A model generated the notes under the pieces. That model saw nothing but the letters and a program-made list of their open reading frames with translations. It was not told the origin of the DNA and did not search any database. A program made the position numbers and the translations under genes. This document shows, piece by piece, positions 25,398-33,524 of a DNA stretch of 64,000 nucleotides. The DNA is from a bacterium 1xD42-87 (lineage in GTDB: Bacteria; Bacillota; Clostridia; Lachnospirales; Lachnospiraceae): contig RAYM01000015.1 in NCBI GenBank assembly GCA_003611805.1, positions 113,418 to 177,417 of the forward strand. The letters run 5' to 3'. Every line of letters starts with the position of its first letter. Within the stretch, counting starts at the first letter, position 1.

Positions 25398-26063
25398 ATG
25401 AAAAAGAGAATAACGGCTATTATTTTACTGACATTTATGTTGGCTTCTTTAGTTTCACCATTTTTAGTAAAAGCAAGTGAAAATAATGAGTCAGAAATAA
25501 AAGAAGTTCAACTTGTTTTTGTAACAGAAAAACCAGTAACTACTGAAACAAAAGAAATTATTGATACAAAAAGTTTAGAACAGATAATGATGGATGGTTT
25601 TTATGATGAAATGGAATCATTATCAAATATTGAAGATAAGCGTGAATGGTTTATTTGATATAAATGCATAATTGAAAAATATGCAGAAATAGTAGATCCA
25701 CCAGAAACTATTTATGACTATTTTGATGAAGAAGAATTAGATTTACTATTCAAAGTAGTGCAAGCAGAGATTGGAGACTCTGATGATTTTATACAGAAAG
25801 TTAATGTAGTAAATGTTATTTATAATCGTTTAGAACATGAAAGATTTCCTGATTTATTATCAGAAGTTTTGGTAGAAGACCAGTTTTCAATCAAAGATAT
25901 AAAAGCAACAGAAGATACAATTCTTGCATGTGAATATGCTTTTATGATTGGTGATACTACTGATGAATGCTTATTTTTTGATAGCAATGAAACTTTGAAT
26001 TATAAAAAAATATTTGAAGATGGTGCACACAATTTTTATAAATATTGGAAGGAGGATCAATAA
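25398..26063 (+). pseudogene. SleB-like cell-wall hydrolase gene interrupted by TGA
   Basis: ATG 25398 starts a signal peptide (KKRITAIILLTFMLASLVSPF) and a linker; TGA 25656 follows REWFI. The same frame resumes YKCIIEKYAEIVDPPETIYDYF and LLFKVVQAEIG, then VNVIYNRLEHERFPDLLSEVL, QFS and YAFMIGD, a SleB/CwlJ-type hydrolase pattern. Changing TGA back to CGA restores a 221-residue secreted enzyme. As it stands, only a signal-peptide fragment is made unless there is readthrough. The role may have been lysis or lysogenic conversion. Confidence 0.65.
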
Positions 26064-26064
26064 T

Positions 26065-26301
26065 ATGAATACAAGATTAACAGTAAATTTAAATGATTTT
26101 GCAAAGGCAAGAAAGTTTTCAAATGAAACTTCAAAATTTCTGAGCGAAATTGATGTGATTCGAGGGAGATACGTGGTTGACGGCAAGTCTGCCTTGGGAA
26201 TTCTGACCATCGACTTATCTAAACCAGTAGATGTAGAAATACATAGTAGCGATCCATATGAGATTAAAAGATTTAATGATATTATGGGCGAGTTTGTATA
26301 A
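26065..26301 (+). CDS. HPr-like protein lacking the phospho-histidine
   Basis: ATG 26065 lies behind AAGGAGG. The 78-residue sequence follows the HPr fold: an N-terminal strand, helix FAKARKFSNETSKFLSEI, strand VVDGKSALGILTIDL (the V-D-x-K-S-x-x-G-x-L HPr signature), then VDVEIHS and a C-terminal helix. The active-site His of the GLHARPA motif is absent, so it cannot be a phosphocarrier. The stretch 26155-26215 is distinctly GC-richer than its surroundings. Role unknown; an HPr mimic or binding protein is possible. Confidence 0.65.
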   Translation: MNTRLTVNLNDFAKARKFSNETSKFLSEIDVIRGRYVVDGKSALGILTIDLSKPVDVEIHSSDPYEIKRFNDIMGEFV

Positions 26302-26358
26302 GAATAGAAGTGTTATTTCATCGTTTATCGAAGATATGAGAAAGTTTGAGGTATAGAT

Positions 26359-27036
26359 ATGGGAAATGTAATTATTTTAGAGGAAACAACTAAAAAGCCA
26401 ATCACTTTGATTGGTAAAAGAGCAGGTATTTGCTGGGGAGCTGATATTTTTGATGATATAAAGAATTATAAACGTGGAATGGATTGTATTATGTCTAATC
26501 ACGGAAGAACTCTTGAATACGTAAATGTAGAAATGATACTTGATGGATACTCAGCAAGAGTTATTCGTGAATGGTATACACATCTTGGCGGATCTCCAAC
26601 ACGCCTACAAGCAAGTACAAGATACATAGATTATGAGCATGGTTTCAATTATGTTGTCCCCGAAAGTGTTAGAAACGATGAAAAGAGATATGAAATTTAT
26701 ACAGAAGCAATTCATCAAATTAATAAAGCACTTGTGGAGTTAGAAGATATAGGAACACCAAGAGAGGATTCAGCATTATTACTTCCATTAGGAATGACTA
26801 CGAAAATTGTAGATAAACGTAATTTGCGTAATCTTGTTGATATGTCACATCAACGCATGTGTAGTAGAGCATATCACGAATACAGAAAGTTATTTGGAGA
26901 TATTCGTACTGCATTATATAAAGTATCTGATGAATGGGCATGGATTGTAGATAACTTGTTTGTTCCCAAATGTGATTATATTGGCTATTGTCCAGAGAAA
27001 AAATCTTGTGGAAGAGTACAGAAAAAGGAGAATTAA
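26359..27036 (+). CDS. thyX: FAD-dependent thymidylate synthase
   Basis: The 225-residue protein has the ThyX signature in divergent form at residues 70-89 (REWYTHLGG.. SPTRLQASTRY, family RHRxxSxNxxSxRY). It also has LPLGMTTKIVDKRNLRNLVDM and HQRMCSRAYHEYRKLF. It makes dTMP from dUMP using FAD and methylenetetrahydrofolate. It fits with the phage-encoded dUTPase (dUMP source), guanylate kinase and NrdD/NrdG. A Cys cluster sits at the C-terminus. Confidence 0.85.
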   Translation: MGNVIILEETTKKPITLIGKRAGICWGADIFDDIKNYKRGMDCIMSNHGRTLEYVNVEMILDGYSARVIREWYTHLGGSPTRLQASTRYIDYEHGFNYVVPESVRNDEKRYEIYTEAIHQINKALVELEDIGTPREDSALLLPLGMTTKIVDKRNLRNLVDMSHQRMCSRAYHEYRKLFGDIRTALYKVSDEWAWIVDNLFVPKCDYIGYCPEKKSCGRVQKKEN

Positions 27037-27044
27037 ATACATAT

Positions 27045-27611
27045 ATGATCATTGTTTTACTAGGTGCTTCTGGATCAGGGAAGTCCACAATTGAAAATGA
27101 ATTAGCAACACATCATGGCTTTGAAAAGATTATTTCATACACTACGAGACAGCCTAGAACTGGCGAAGAAAATGGAAAAGACTATTATTTTACAGAGAAT
27201 AATACTTTTACCGCAATGATAAATACAGGTGTATTAGCAGAATATGATGAATATTCGCAAGGCAGATTATATGGAACTTTGAAATCTGATTATGCAGATG
27301 GCAATAAAGTAGTTGTACTTACACCAAACGGATTAAGACAACTTAAACAGAGTTGCCCCAATGATAATATTTTCACTGTGCTTGTAAATGCAAGTCTTGG
27401 CACAAGAGTAAAAAGATACATAGACAGATGTGGTGTCAATGAATTTACTTTTGATGATAAGAATGAAATTGCTGCAAGAGTTGAGAGGGATTCCGCAATG
27501 TTTTTAGGATTAGAGAGAGAAGTAAATCTTGTAGTTGATAATAATGAAGGAACTAATATTAATGATGTTGTAAAAGAAATCTTAGAGACAGAAAGGATGT
27601 ATGAGAATTGA
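27045..27611 (+). CDS. gmk: Guanylate kinase
   Basis: The 188-residue protein starts with the P-loop GASGSGKS (residues 7-14). Next come the GMP-binding ISYTTRQPRTGEENGKDYYF, EYDEYSQGRLYGT and a shortened lid/C-terminal region. It phosphorylates (d)GMP to (d)GDP. The ATG is 15 nt from AAAGGAG, a long spacing. It overlaps the next gene by four nt and belongs to the nucleotide-supply block. Confidence 0.88.
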   Translation: MIIVLLGASGSGKSTIENELATHHGFEKIISYTTRQPRTGEENGKDYYFTENNTFTAMINTGVLAEYDEYSQGRLYGTLKSDYADGNKVVVLTPNGLRQLKQSCPNDNIFTVLVNASLGTRVKRYIDRCGVNEFTFDDKNEIAARVERDSAMFLGLEREVNLVVDNNEGTNINDVVKEILETERMYEN

Positions 27612-28063
27612 ATAAAACAATTTACCTTGCAGGTGCAATGTCTTGCTATTTCAATACGGATCAGAATGATTATCCTAAGAAATGGAGAGATGATGCAAAG
27701 AAATATGTTAGGAAACTATATGACAACATTACTGTTGTGTCTCCAACTGACTTTTATGAAATTGGCAAGAACTATCACAAATCTGAGTCTGAAGTTATGC
27801 GATTTGATCTCAGAATGGTTAGAGAAACAGATATAGTATTATGTAACCTTCGAGATTTACATAGCTCATTAGGAACAAGCGATGAAATTTTATATGCATT
27901 CATAAGTGGTAAACCCGTTATTGGATTTATAGATGATAATTCAGAAGTAAAAAATATTCATCCTTGGAAGATTGAGCAGATTGATAGATTCGAGATTGGC
28001 AAAGATGCTATGAAACGTGCAATAGATTACATCTACAGATATTATGTGGATCGATATAATTAA
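27608..28063 (+). CDS. Nucleoside 2-deoxyribosyltransferase-like protein
   Basis: From TTG 27608, the 151-residue product reads TIYLAGAMSCY, then WRDDAKKYV, VVSPTDFYE, ETDIVLCNLRDLHSSLGTSDEI and YAFISGKPVIGF. This is the flavodoxin-like fold and motif order of NDT and DUF4406-type enzymes. It may salvage deoxynucleosides or hydrolyse a nucleotide N-glycosidic bond. The Glu of the SLGTSDEI segment is a plausible catalytic residue. Substrate not deducible. Confidence 0.7.
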   Translation: MNKTIYLAGAMSCYFNTDQNDYPKKWRDDAKKYVRKLYDNITVVSPTDFYEIGKNYHKSESEVMRFDLRMVRETDIVLCNLRDLHSSLGTSDEILYAFISGKPVIGFIDDNSEVKNIHPWKIEQIDRFEIGKDAMKRAIDYIYRYYVDRYN

Positions 28064-28068
28064 AACGA

Positions 28069-28287
28069 ATGGAGATAACGAAAATTTCAGAAATAATTAA
28101 TACAAGCCATGCGTTAGCCAAAGAACTGTTAAGTAAGTCAGATGGTTTTATAACGGCTACGCTTGGCGATGAAGAATATGTAATTAGCAACACACAAAGA
28201 GTAACCACACACGCAAACATTGATGATTCTGTAGTATATTGGATATTAAATTTACGTGATGGTGGAAAAGGTAATTTGAAGAGGTGA
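28069..28287 (+). CDS. Phage hypothetical protein (72 aa)
   Basis: A small alpha/beta protein (SHALAKELLSKSDGFITATLGD.. VYWILNLRDGG) starting at ATG 28069. The short helix-plus-strand layout has no recognised family. It is followed closely by another small gene. Confidence 0.5.
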   Translation: MEITKISEIINTSHALAKELLSKSDGFITATLGDEEYVISNTQRVTTHANIDDSVVYWILNLRDGGKGNLKR

Positions 28288-28292
28288 GTAGC

Positions 28293-28442
28293 ATGAAAAA
28301 TTTGATAAAAAATGAGTATCAGCATAATTCAAATTTTAGAAAATATGTTGATGAATATTGTAACAGGAACAGATGCACAGTTGATGACGCGTTTTGTAAC
28401 GAAGATGTAAAGAGAATGTTTTGGAGGTACACAGAAGTATAG
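28293..28442 (+). CDS. Small phage protein (49 aa)
   Basis: ATG 28293 follows AGAGGTGAG. The 49-residue product is charged and helical (NSNFRKYVDEYCNRNRCTVDDAF), resembling small phage proteins with a F..YV..Y......TV..A pattern. It is the last plus-strand gene before the minus-strand SOS-box gene, whose stop is only four nt away. Confidence 0.55.
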   Translation: MKNLIKNEYQHNSNFRKYVDEYCNRNRCTVDDAFCNEDVKRMFWRYTEV

Positions 28443-28446
28443 TTGA

Positions 28447-28695
28447 TCATGTAATATAATCTTTTACTAACGACCATATATTATCTGATTGTCTATATAT
28501 GATATTTACATCTTTTAAGCAATCATTATCAATTACTTTACATTGAAATTCGATTGTTCCACGGAAGGATGGCTTTAACCAGCAAGAATGAACCTTGAGT
28601 GATTCTGAATTAACTCTAATATATAGTGGACGAATATGTCCTTCTGTATCAAATGATGCAATGATAGAAACAGGTTCATAATTTGTAGATGACAT
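28447..28695 (-). CDS. Minus-strand moron gene with LexA-box promoter
   Basis: This is the only convincing minus-strand gene in the prophage part. The 82-residue protein (NYEPVSIIASFDTEGHIRPLYIR, then SLKVHSCWLKP.. GTIEFQCKV) has a compact beta fold. It resembles small proteins I recall from Clostridia elements, in style like DUF6504 proteins near error-prone polymerases; that link is tentative. Its ATG has AAGGAGT upstream and a near-consensus promoter with an SOS box. Own promoter and opposite strand inside an operon mark it as a moron-type insertion. Confidence 0.7.
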   Translation of the reverse strand: MSSTNYEPVSIIASFDTEGHIRPLYIRVNSESLKVHSCWLKPSFRGTIEFQCKVIDNDCLKDVNIIYRQSDNIWSLVKDYIT

Positions 28696-28728
28696 AATGG
28701 TTACTCCTTACTTGTGTGGTATGAAAAT

Positions 28729-28757
28729 ATTATACAAACAAATGTTCGAAAAGTAAA
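28729..28757 (-). promoter_or_regulatory. Minus-strand promoter with LexA (SOS) box
   Basis: Read on the minus strand: -35 TTTACT (28757-28752), 17-bp spacer, perfect -10 TATAAT (28734-28729). The spacer contains CGAACATTTGTTTG (28748-28735). This agrees at 12 of 14 positions with the palindromic Gram-positive LexA box CGAACATATGTTCG, and at 13 of 14 with CGAACRNRYGTTYG. A repressor bound there would block RNA polymerase, so the gene should be induced by DNA damage. Confidence 0.75.
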
Positions 28758-28853
28758 GCATGTATTTTGATAAAAGGAAGGTACTGCGAATTAGTATACG
28801 GTTATTATGGCTTCATAGTAAGGTGATATACATAATTTTCGGAGGGATTTTGG

Positions 28854-29108
28854 TTGGAAATAAATTGCCTGTTTCATTGGGTGAGGAAGTATGTGATAGA
28901 AATACAGTTTTTAATCAATGTAATTGGAATGGCGATTATTGATATTGGAGCATTTGCATATATGTCTATTTATGATGAGAGTCAAATTATTGCACTTATT
29001 ATGTTGATGCTTGGGAATGGTGTTGGTGGAGTTTTATATAAATATAGTAAAAAAAATAAGCGGAGGAATACACTAATTGAACACAATAGTCATAAATTTA
29101 TTCGGTGA
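28854..29108 (+). CDS. Small two-helix membrane protein
   Basis: Two hydrophobic segments are evident (VIEIQFLINVIGMAIIDIGA and IIALIMLMLGNGVGGVLY), then a Lys/Arg-rich tail, giving a small membrane protein with cytoplasmic end. TTG 28854 follows CGGAGGG; the exact start is uncertain. It overlaps the next gene by 32 nt. A competing short frame covers 28826-28942 but lacks these features. Confidence 0.5.
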   Translation: MEINCLFHWVRKYVIEIQFLINVIGMAIIDIGAFAYMSIYDESQIIALIMLMLGNGVGGVLYKYSKKNKRRNTLIEHNSHKFIR

Positions 29109-29616
29109 GCCAGGGGCAGGTAAAAGTACGGCTGCTATGGATATTACAGCAAGGTTGAAAAGAAAAGGCATAAATGCAGAGTATGTTTCTGAGTTTGCAA
29201 AAGATAAGGTGTATGAAAATAATGGAGAAGTATTCAAACATCAGGAATATCTATTTGGTAAGCAATCTTTCAAGATGGGAAGAGTAAGAGATAAAGTTCA
29301 GGTCATGGTGGTAGATTCACCGTTGATTCTTTGTATTGTATATAACAATGACGAAACACTAGGAGAAGATTTTAATAGCACTGTTCTAAATGTATTTAAT
29401 TCATATGCGAATAGAAACTATCTTCTTACAAGAAAACATACATACGAGGACGAAGGAAGATTCCAGAACGAAGAAGAAGCATTAGAAGTTAGAAAACAGA
29501 TTATTAATGCGTTAGGCACAATGCATATTACTTATAATTTTGCTACATCCAGTGAGATTGATTGTGAAATTATAGCGAATAAAATTGCAGAGGAGATTAA
29601 AGAAAATGAACAGTAA
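29077..29616 (+). CDS. P-loop nucleotide/nucleoside kinase-like ATPase
   Basis: TTG 29077 is preceded by CGGAGGAA. The 179-residue protein has Walker A GEPGAGKST at residues 10-18, a VSEFAKD segment, and VMVVDSPLILC (Walker B-like). It also has RNYLLTRKHTYEDEGRFQ. This is the AAA_28/NadR-like or deoxynucleotide kinase style common in phages. Given neighbours for dNTP metabolism, a kinase role is reasonable but the substrate is unknown. Confidence 0.7.
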   Translation: MNTIVINLFGEPGAGKSTAAMDITARLKRKGINAEYVSEFAKDKVYENNGEVFKHQEYLFGKQSFKMGRVRDKVQVMVVDSPLILCIVYNNDETLGEDFNSTVLNVFNSYANRNYLLTRKHTYEDEGRFQNEEEALEVRKQIINALGTMHITYNFATSSEIDCEIIANKIAEEIKENEQ

Positions 29617-29767
29617 AGGACATTTATTTATTAGTCTTGGTAAATCAGCGATTAGGGTTATCGGTGGTATTGTTGCCCTTTTAAATAAATCGGTTGTTCC
29701 GCTTGCAATAGGAATTATTGTAGCTGAAGTTGGTGGAGTTTTGGAAGAATTAGTTGATGAAAGATAA
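29606..29767 (+). CDS. Small hydrophobic phage protein (53 aa)
   Basis: ATG 29606 overlaps the end of the kinase-like gene and follows AGAGGAG. The product has two short hydrophobic stretches (AIRVIGGIVALL and VVPLAIGIIVAEVGGVL) and is probably a membrane micro-protein. It stops 21 nt before the nrdD start. Function unknown. Confidence 0.5.
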   Translation: MNSKGHLFISLGKSAIRVIGGIVALLNKSVVPLAIGIIVAEVGGVLEELVDER

Positions 29768-29788
29768 TGGATGACGGAGGAATGGTTA

Positions 29789-31945
29789 TTGACAGTACAA
29801 AAACGAGACGGACGCAAGGTTAAATTTGATAAAGAAAAAATCAAGATAGCTGTGTTAAAAGCATTTATTGATGTTGATGGTGAAGAAACTACTTATGCAA
29901 AAGAAAAAGCCAGAGACATTGCTAATCACATAGAATCTTTGAATAAGAATATGAGTGTGGAAGAGGTTCAGGATGAAGTTGTTAATAAACTCATGGCAAG
30001 CACAAGAAAAGATGTTGCTACAAAGTATATAGAATATAGATATAAAAGAAAGCTGGTCAGAGAAAGCAATACAACTGATAGAAGTATTCTTGAATTGATT
30101 GATGGTGTAAATGATTATTGGAACTCAGAAAATTCTAATAAAAGTGCATCAGTAGTAACGACTCAGAGGGATTATTTGGCAGGTATTACAAGTACAGATA
30201 TTACAAGAAGATTTTTACTTCCAGAAGATGTAGTACAAGCACATGACGAGGGAATTATTCACTTTCACGATGCAGATTATTTTGCTCAACATATGCATAA
30301 TTGTTGTTTAATAAACCTTGAGGATATGCTACAGAACGGAACAGTTATTAACGGAACACTAATTGAAAAACCTCATAGATTTTTAACAGCTATGACAATA
30401 GCAACGCAGATTATTACAGCAGTTACTTCTTCTCAGTATGGTGGTGCAACAATTACACTGACACATTTAGCTCCATTTGTTAGAGATAGCTACAACAGAT
30501 ATCTAAAAAAATATTTATCATGGGGATTTGCTGGTAAAGAATCTATTGAATGGGCAAAAAAAGATTTGCAGAAAGAAATTCAGGATGGTGTACAAACATT
30601 TCAATATCAGTTAAATTCTATGACAAATACAAACGGGCAGTCTCCATTTTTGTCGGTATTCATGTATATTGGAGAGACAAAAGAGTATAAAGAAGAGCTG
30701 GCAATGATTATACATGAAATGTTAGTACAAAGAATTGAAGGATTAAAAAATGAAGTAGGTGTTTATATTACACCTGCATTTCCTAAGTTGTTATATGTAT
30801 TGGAAGAAGATAATATCCATGAGGACAGTAAATATTGGTATCTTACAGAACTTGCATCAATGTGTACAGCAAAAAGGTTAGTTCCTGATTTTATGTCAGA
30901 GAAGGTAATGAAGAGATTGAAAAATGGGAATATGTATCCTGTAATGGGCTGCAGATCCGCTTTGACAGTATGGCATGATAAGAATGGTCAGCCTAAGTTT
31001 TATGGAAGATTCAATCAGGGTGTCGTTACAATCAATTTGGTAGACTTAGCACTTTCATCTGAAGGAGATTTTGATAGATTCTGGGAACTGTTTGAAGAGC
31101 GTACAGAATTATGTCATAAAGCTCTCAAGTGCCGTCATGAACGATTGGAAGGAACTTTATCTGACGCAGCCCCTATTATGTGGCAATATGGAGCATTAGC
31201 AAGGTTAAATAAACATCAGCCAATAGATGAGTTATTACATAATGGATATTCCACAATATCTCTTGGATATGCAGGTTTATATGAATGTGTAAAATATATG
31301 ACTGGTAAATCACATACTGATAATGCTGAAGGTACTGAATTTGGATTGAAGATTATGAGAGCATTAAATGATAAGTGCAATCAGTGGAAGAAAGAAGAAT
31401 GTATTGATTATAGTTTATATGGAACACCAATTGAATCAACTACATATAAATTTGCGAAATGCTTACAGAAAAGATTTGGTGTGGTTGAAGGTATAACTGA
31501 TAAAAATTACATTACAAATTCTTATCATGTAAATGTCAGAGAAGAAATTGATCCATTTGCAAAACTTGAAATAGAAAGTAAGTTCCAAGAGTTGAGTCCT
31601 GGAGGAGCCATCTCTTATATTGAAAGTAGCAATATGAATGATAACATTCCAGCTTTATTAGAAGTGATGAAGTTTATATATGAAAATATCATGTACGCAG
31701 AAATAAACACAAAATCAGATTATTGTCAAATATGCGGATATGATGGAGAAATTCAGATTGTAAAAGATAATGATGAACTCATATGGGAATGTCCAAATTG
31801 TAAGAATCGTGATCAAGATAAAATGAATATAGCAAGGCGTACCTGTGGTTACATTGGTAGTCATTACTGGAATCAGGGCAGAACACAGGAAATTATGGAT
31901 CGGTGGGTGCATTTAGACGATCATAAATACAAGGAAGGTGATTAA
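29789..31945 (+). CDS. nrdD: Anaerobic ribonucleoside-triphosphate reductase
   Basis: The roughly 718-residue protein has an N-terminal ATP-cone (TVQKRDGRKVKFDKEKIKIA), the catalytic barrel, and near the C-terminus a Cys4 zinc site (CQICGYDGE..CPNCKN). The glycyl-radical motif RRTCGYIGS follows. It reduces NTPs to dNTPs without oxygen after activation by NrdG. The likely start is TTG 29789, eight nt behind GGAGG; an earlier ATG 29771 would overlap that SD site. Presence suits a phage of a strict anaerobe. Confidence 0.95.
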   Translation: MTVQKRDGRKVKFDKEKIKIAVLKAFIDVDGEETTYAKEKARDIANHIESLNKNMSVEEVQDEVVNKLMASTRKDVATKYIEYRYKRKLVRESNTTDRSILELIDGVNDYWNSENSNKSASVVTTQRDYLAGITSTDITRRFLLPEDVVQAHDEGIIHFHDADYFAQHMHNCCLINLEDMLQNGTVINGTLIEKPHRFLTAMTIATQIITAVTSSQYGGATITLTHLAPFVRDSYNRYLKKYLSWGFAGKESIEWAKKDLQKEIQDGVQTFQYQLNSMTNTNGQSPFLSVFMYIGETKEYKEELAMIIHEMLVQRIEGLKNEVGVYITPAFPKLLYVLEEDNIHEDSKYWYLTELASMCTAKRLVPDFMSEKVMKRLKNGNMYPVMGCRSALTVWHDKNGQPKFYGRFNQGVVTINLVDLALSSEGDFDRFWELFEERTELCHKALKCRHERLEGTLSDAAPIMWQYGALARLNKHQPIDELLHNGYSTISLGYAGLYECVKYMTGKSHTDNAEGTEFGLKIMRALNDKCNQWKKEECIDYSLYGTPIESTTYKFAKCLQKRFGVVEGITDKNYITNSYHVNVREEIDPFAKLEIESKFQELSPGGAISYIESSNMNDNIPALLEVMKFIYENIMYAEINTKSDYCQICGYDGEIQIVKDNDELIWECPNCKNRDQDKMNIARRTCGYIGSHYWNQGRTQEIMDRWVHLDDHKYKEGD

Positions 31946-32985
31946 TAATAAGAAATTTTGTTTATGTTGGTGAAAATCACGATGATTATACTGTCATTGA
32001 GATTGGCGATGGATATTGCGTTGTAGAATGTAATATTTGCAAGCATAAAAGAAAAATTAAAACAGGAGATTTTAGAAGATGTAGAAATTTTCATTCAGTT
32101 AAAACTTGTAAAGAAGATTATTTTAAAACAAATCAACTAGAAGGAGATTATGAATTTTTATGTAGTTCAGATAATATTTCTTTAAGTAACAAAAAGCTTT
32201 ACAAAATACGTTGTAAAACATGTGGAAATATAAAGTATCTTCCAATTGATAATATTCAACGATGTATATATTTTCATAATGCTAAGAATTGTGGTGAAAA
32301 AGTATACAATGAAAAAATCGGTCTAACAATAGATGACATTCAAATTATTTCATATATTGGGAAATCAAATTCAAAAAATAAATCACCATTATTTCTATGT
32401 AAGTGTAATAAATGCGGACGTATAAAACAAATGGCGTATTCAAATATTTACAATCATAAAGGAACAAATCATAAGTATTGCTCGCTTAATATAGATAACA
32501 AAGAATATATTGATGAATTTAGAAGTAGATGGGCAAATATGAGAGACAGAACTACTAATCCTAATAATGAAAAATATCCTATATATGGTGGAAGAGGAAT
32601 CAAGTCAGACGAATTTATTTTATTCGTTGATTTTTATGACTGTATGTATCAATCATTTATAGAACATGTAGAACGATATGGAATACATAACACAACATTA
32701 GAAAGAATTGATGTTAATCTGGATTACACGAAGGATAATATAACATGGGCAACATGGGAGGAACAGGCAAATAATAAACAAGATACTGTTTATTTTAAAG
32801 TCATTTCACAAGATGGGAGCGAAAAAATTGAATATGGCATTGGAAAATATGAAAAAGAACATAATTTAACACACAATTTTATTTATAACAGAGTCTATGG
32901 AATTGTTGAATCAGATTACGAAGGAGTGCGATATGAGTTGATTGGAAGTAATAGGATTCAAAATGAGGAGGCTATAGAGAAATGA
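31945..32985 (+). CDS. AP2/HNH-type endonuclease-like protein between nrdD and nrdG, AUA start
   Basis: The frame is open from AUA 31945 (overlapping the nrdD TAA as TAATA, behind AAGGAAGGTG) for 346 residues, with no ATG in the first 160 codons. The N-terminal half has three Cys-pair repeats (CNICKHK, CKTCGN, CNKCGR). The C-terminal half, RWANMRDRTTNPNNEKYPIYG then TLERIDVNLDYTKDNITWAT, is the AP2/HNH-associated homing-endonuclease style. Its position inside the reductase operon is typical of freestanding homing endonucleases. Activity is not proven. Confidence 0.7.
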   Translation: MIRNFVYVGENHDDYTVIEIGDGYCVVECNICKHKRKIKTGDFRRCRNFHSVKTCKEDYFKTNQLEGDYEFLCSSDNISLSNKKLYKIRCKTCGNIKYLPIDNIQRCIYFHNAKNCGEKVYNEKIGLTIDDIQIISYIGKSNSKNKSPLFLCKCNKCGRIKQMAYSNIYNHKGTNHKYCSLNIDNKEYIDEFRSRWANMRDRTTNPNNEKYPIYGGRGIKSDEFILFVDFYDCMYQSFIEHVERYGIHNTTLERIDVNLDYTKDNITWATWEEQANNKQDTVYFKVISQDGSEKIEYGIGKYEKEHNLTHNFIYNRVYGIVESDYEGVRYELIGSNRIQNEEAIEK

Positions 32986-33524
32986 ATTATGCACAAATTC
33001 GTAGTTTAGATTTGTCAAATGGAGAGGGCATAGGAGTCGCCCTTTTCGTACAAGGCTGTCACTTTCATTGTCCTAACTGTTTCAACCCTGAGACATGGGA
33101 TTTTAATGGTGGTAAAGAATGGACAGAAGAAGTAAAAAATAAATTCTTGGAACTAGCAAACCGACCATATATTAAACGGATCAGTATCCTCGGCGGTGAG
33201 CCTCTGGCAGAAGAAAACCTTGACGATGTATTAGATCTAGTCAATAGAATCCGTCTTTCAAGTCCGAAAAAATCTGTTTGGTTATATACAGGATTTACGT
33301 ATGAAGAAATAATGAAATATGAATATGGTACAAGTTACATAAATAATGTGAATTGTGAGGCATTACGTCAGGCAATATTTTGTCAATGTGATGTACTAGT
33401 AGATGGTAAATACATAGATTCCAAACGTGACCTGACTCTCCAATACAGAGGTAGCGATAATCAAAGACTTATCGACATTCAACGATCATTACAAAAGGGT
33501 GAAATAGTATTATGGCAAGTATGA
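32982..33524 (+). CDS. nrdG: Anaerobic ribonucleotide reductase activating protein
   Basis: A 180-residue radical-SAM protein. CHFHCPNC carries the CxxxCxxC [4Fe-4S] site, followed by FNPETWDF, SILGGEPL and VWLYTGFTYEE, all standard NrdG elements. It generates the glycyl radical on NrdD using S-adenosylmethionine. The ATG overlaps the preceding endonuclease-like gene by 4 nt. The nrdD-insert-nrdG layout suggests one transcript. Confidence 0.95.
   Translation: MNYAQIRSLDLSNGEGIGVALFVQGCHFHCPNCFNPETWDFNGGKEWTEEVKNKFLELANRPYIKRISILGGEPLAEENLDDVLDLVNRIRLSSPKKSVWLYTGFTYEEIMKYEYGTSYINNVNCEALRQAIFCQCDVLVDGKYIDSKRDLTLQYRGSDNQRLIDIQRSLQKGEIVLWQV

Noticed and set aside
3436..25658. Stop-codon recoding (suppressor tRNA) in the prophage
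   Set aside because: All three stop codons interrupt genes, while all three are also used as normal gene ends, and no tRNA gene is visible. Mutation explains it more simply.
28760..28942. 60-residue frame before the small membrane protein
   Set aside because: No SD site at its ATG, and the overlapping frame with two membrane helices is more credible.
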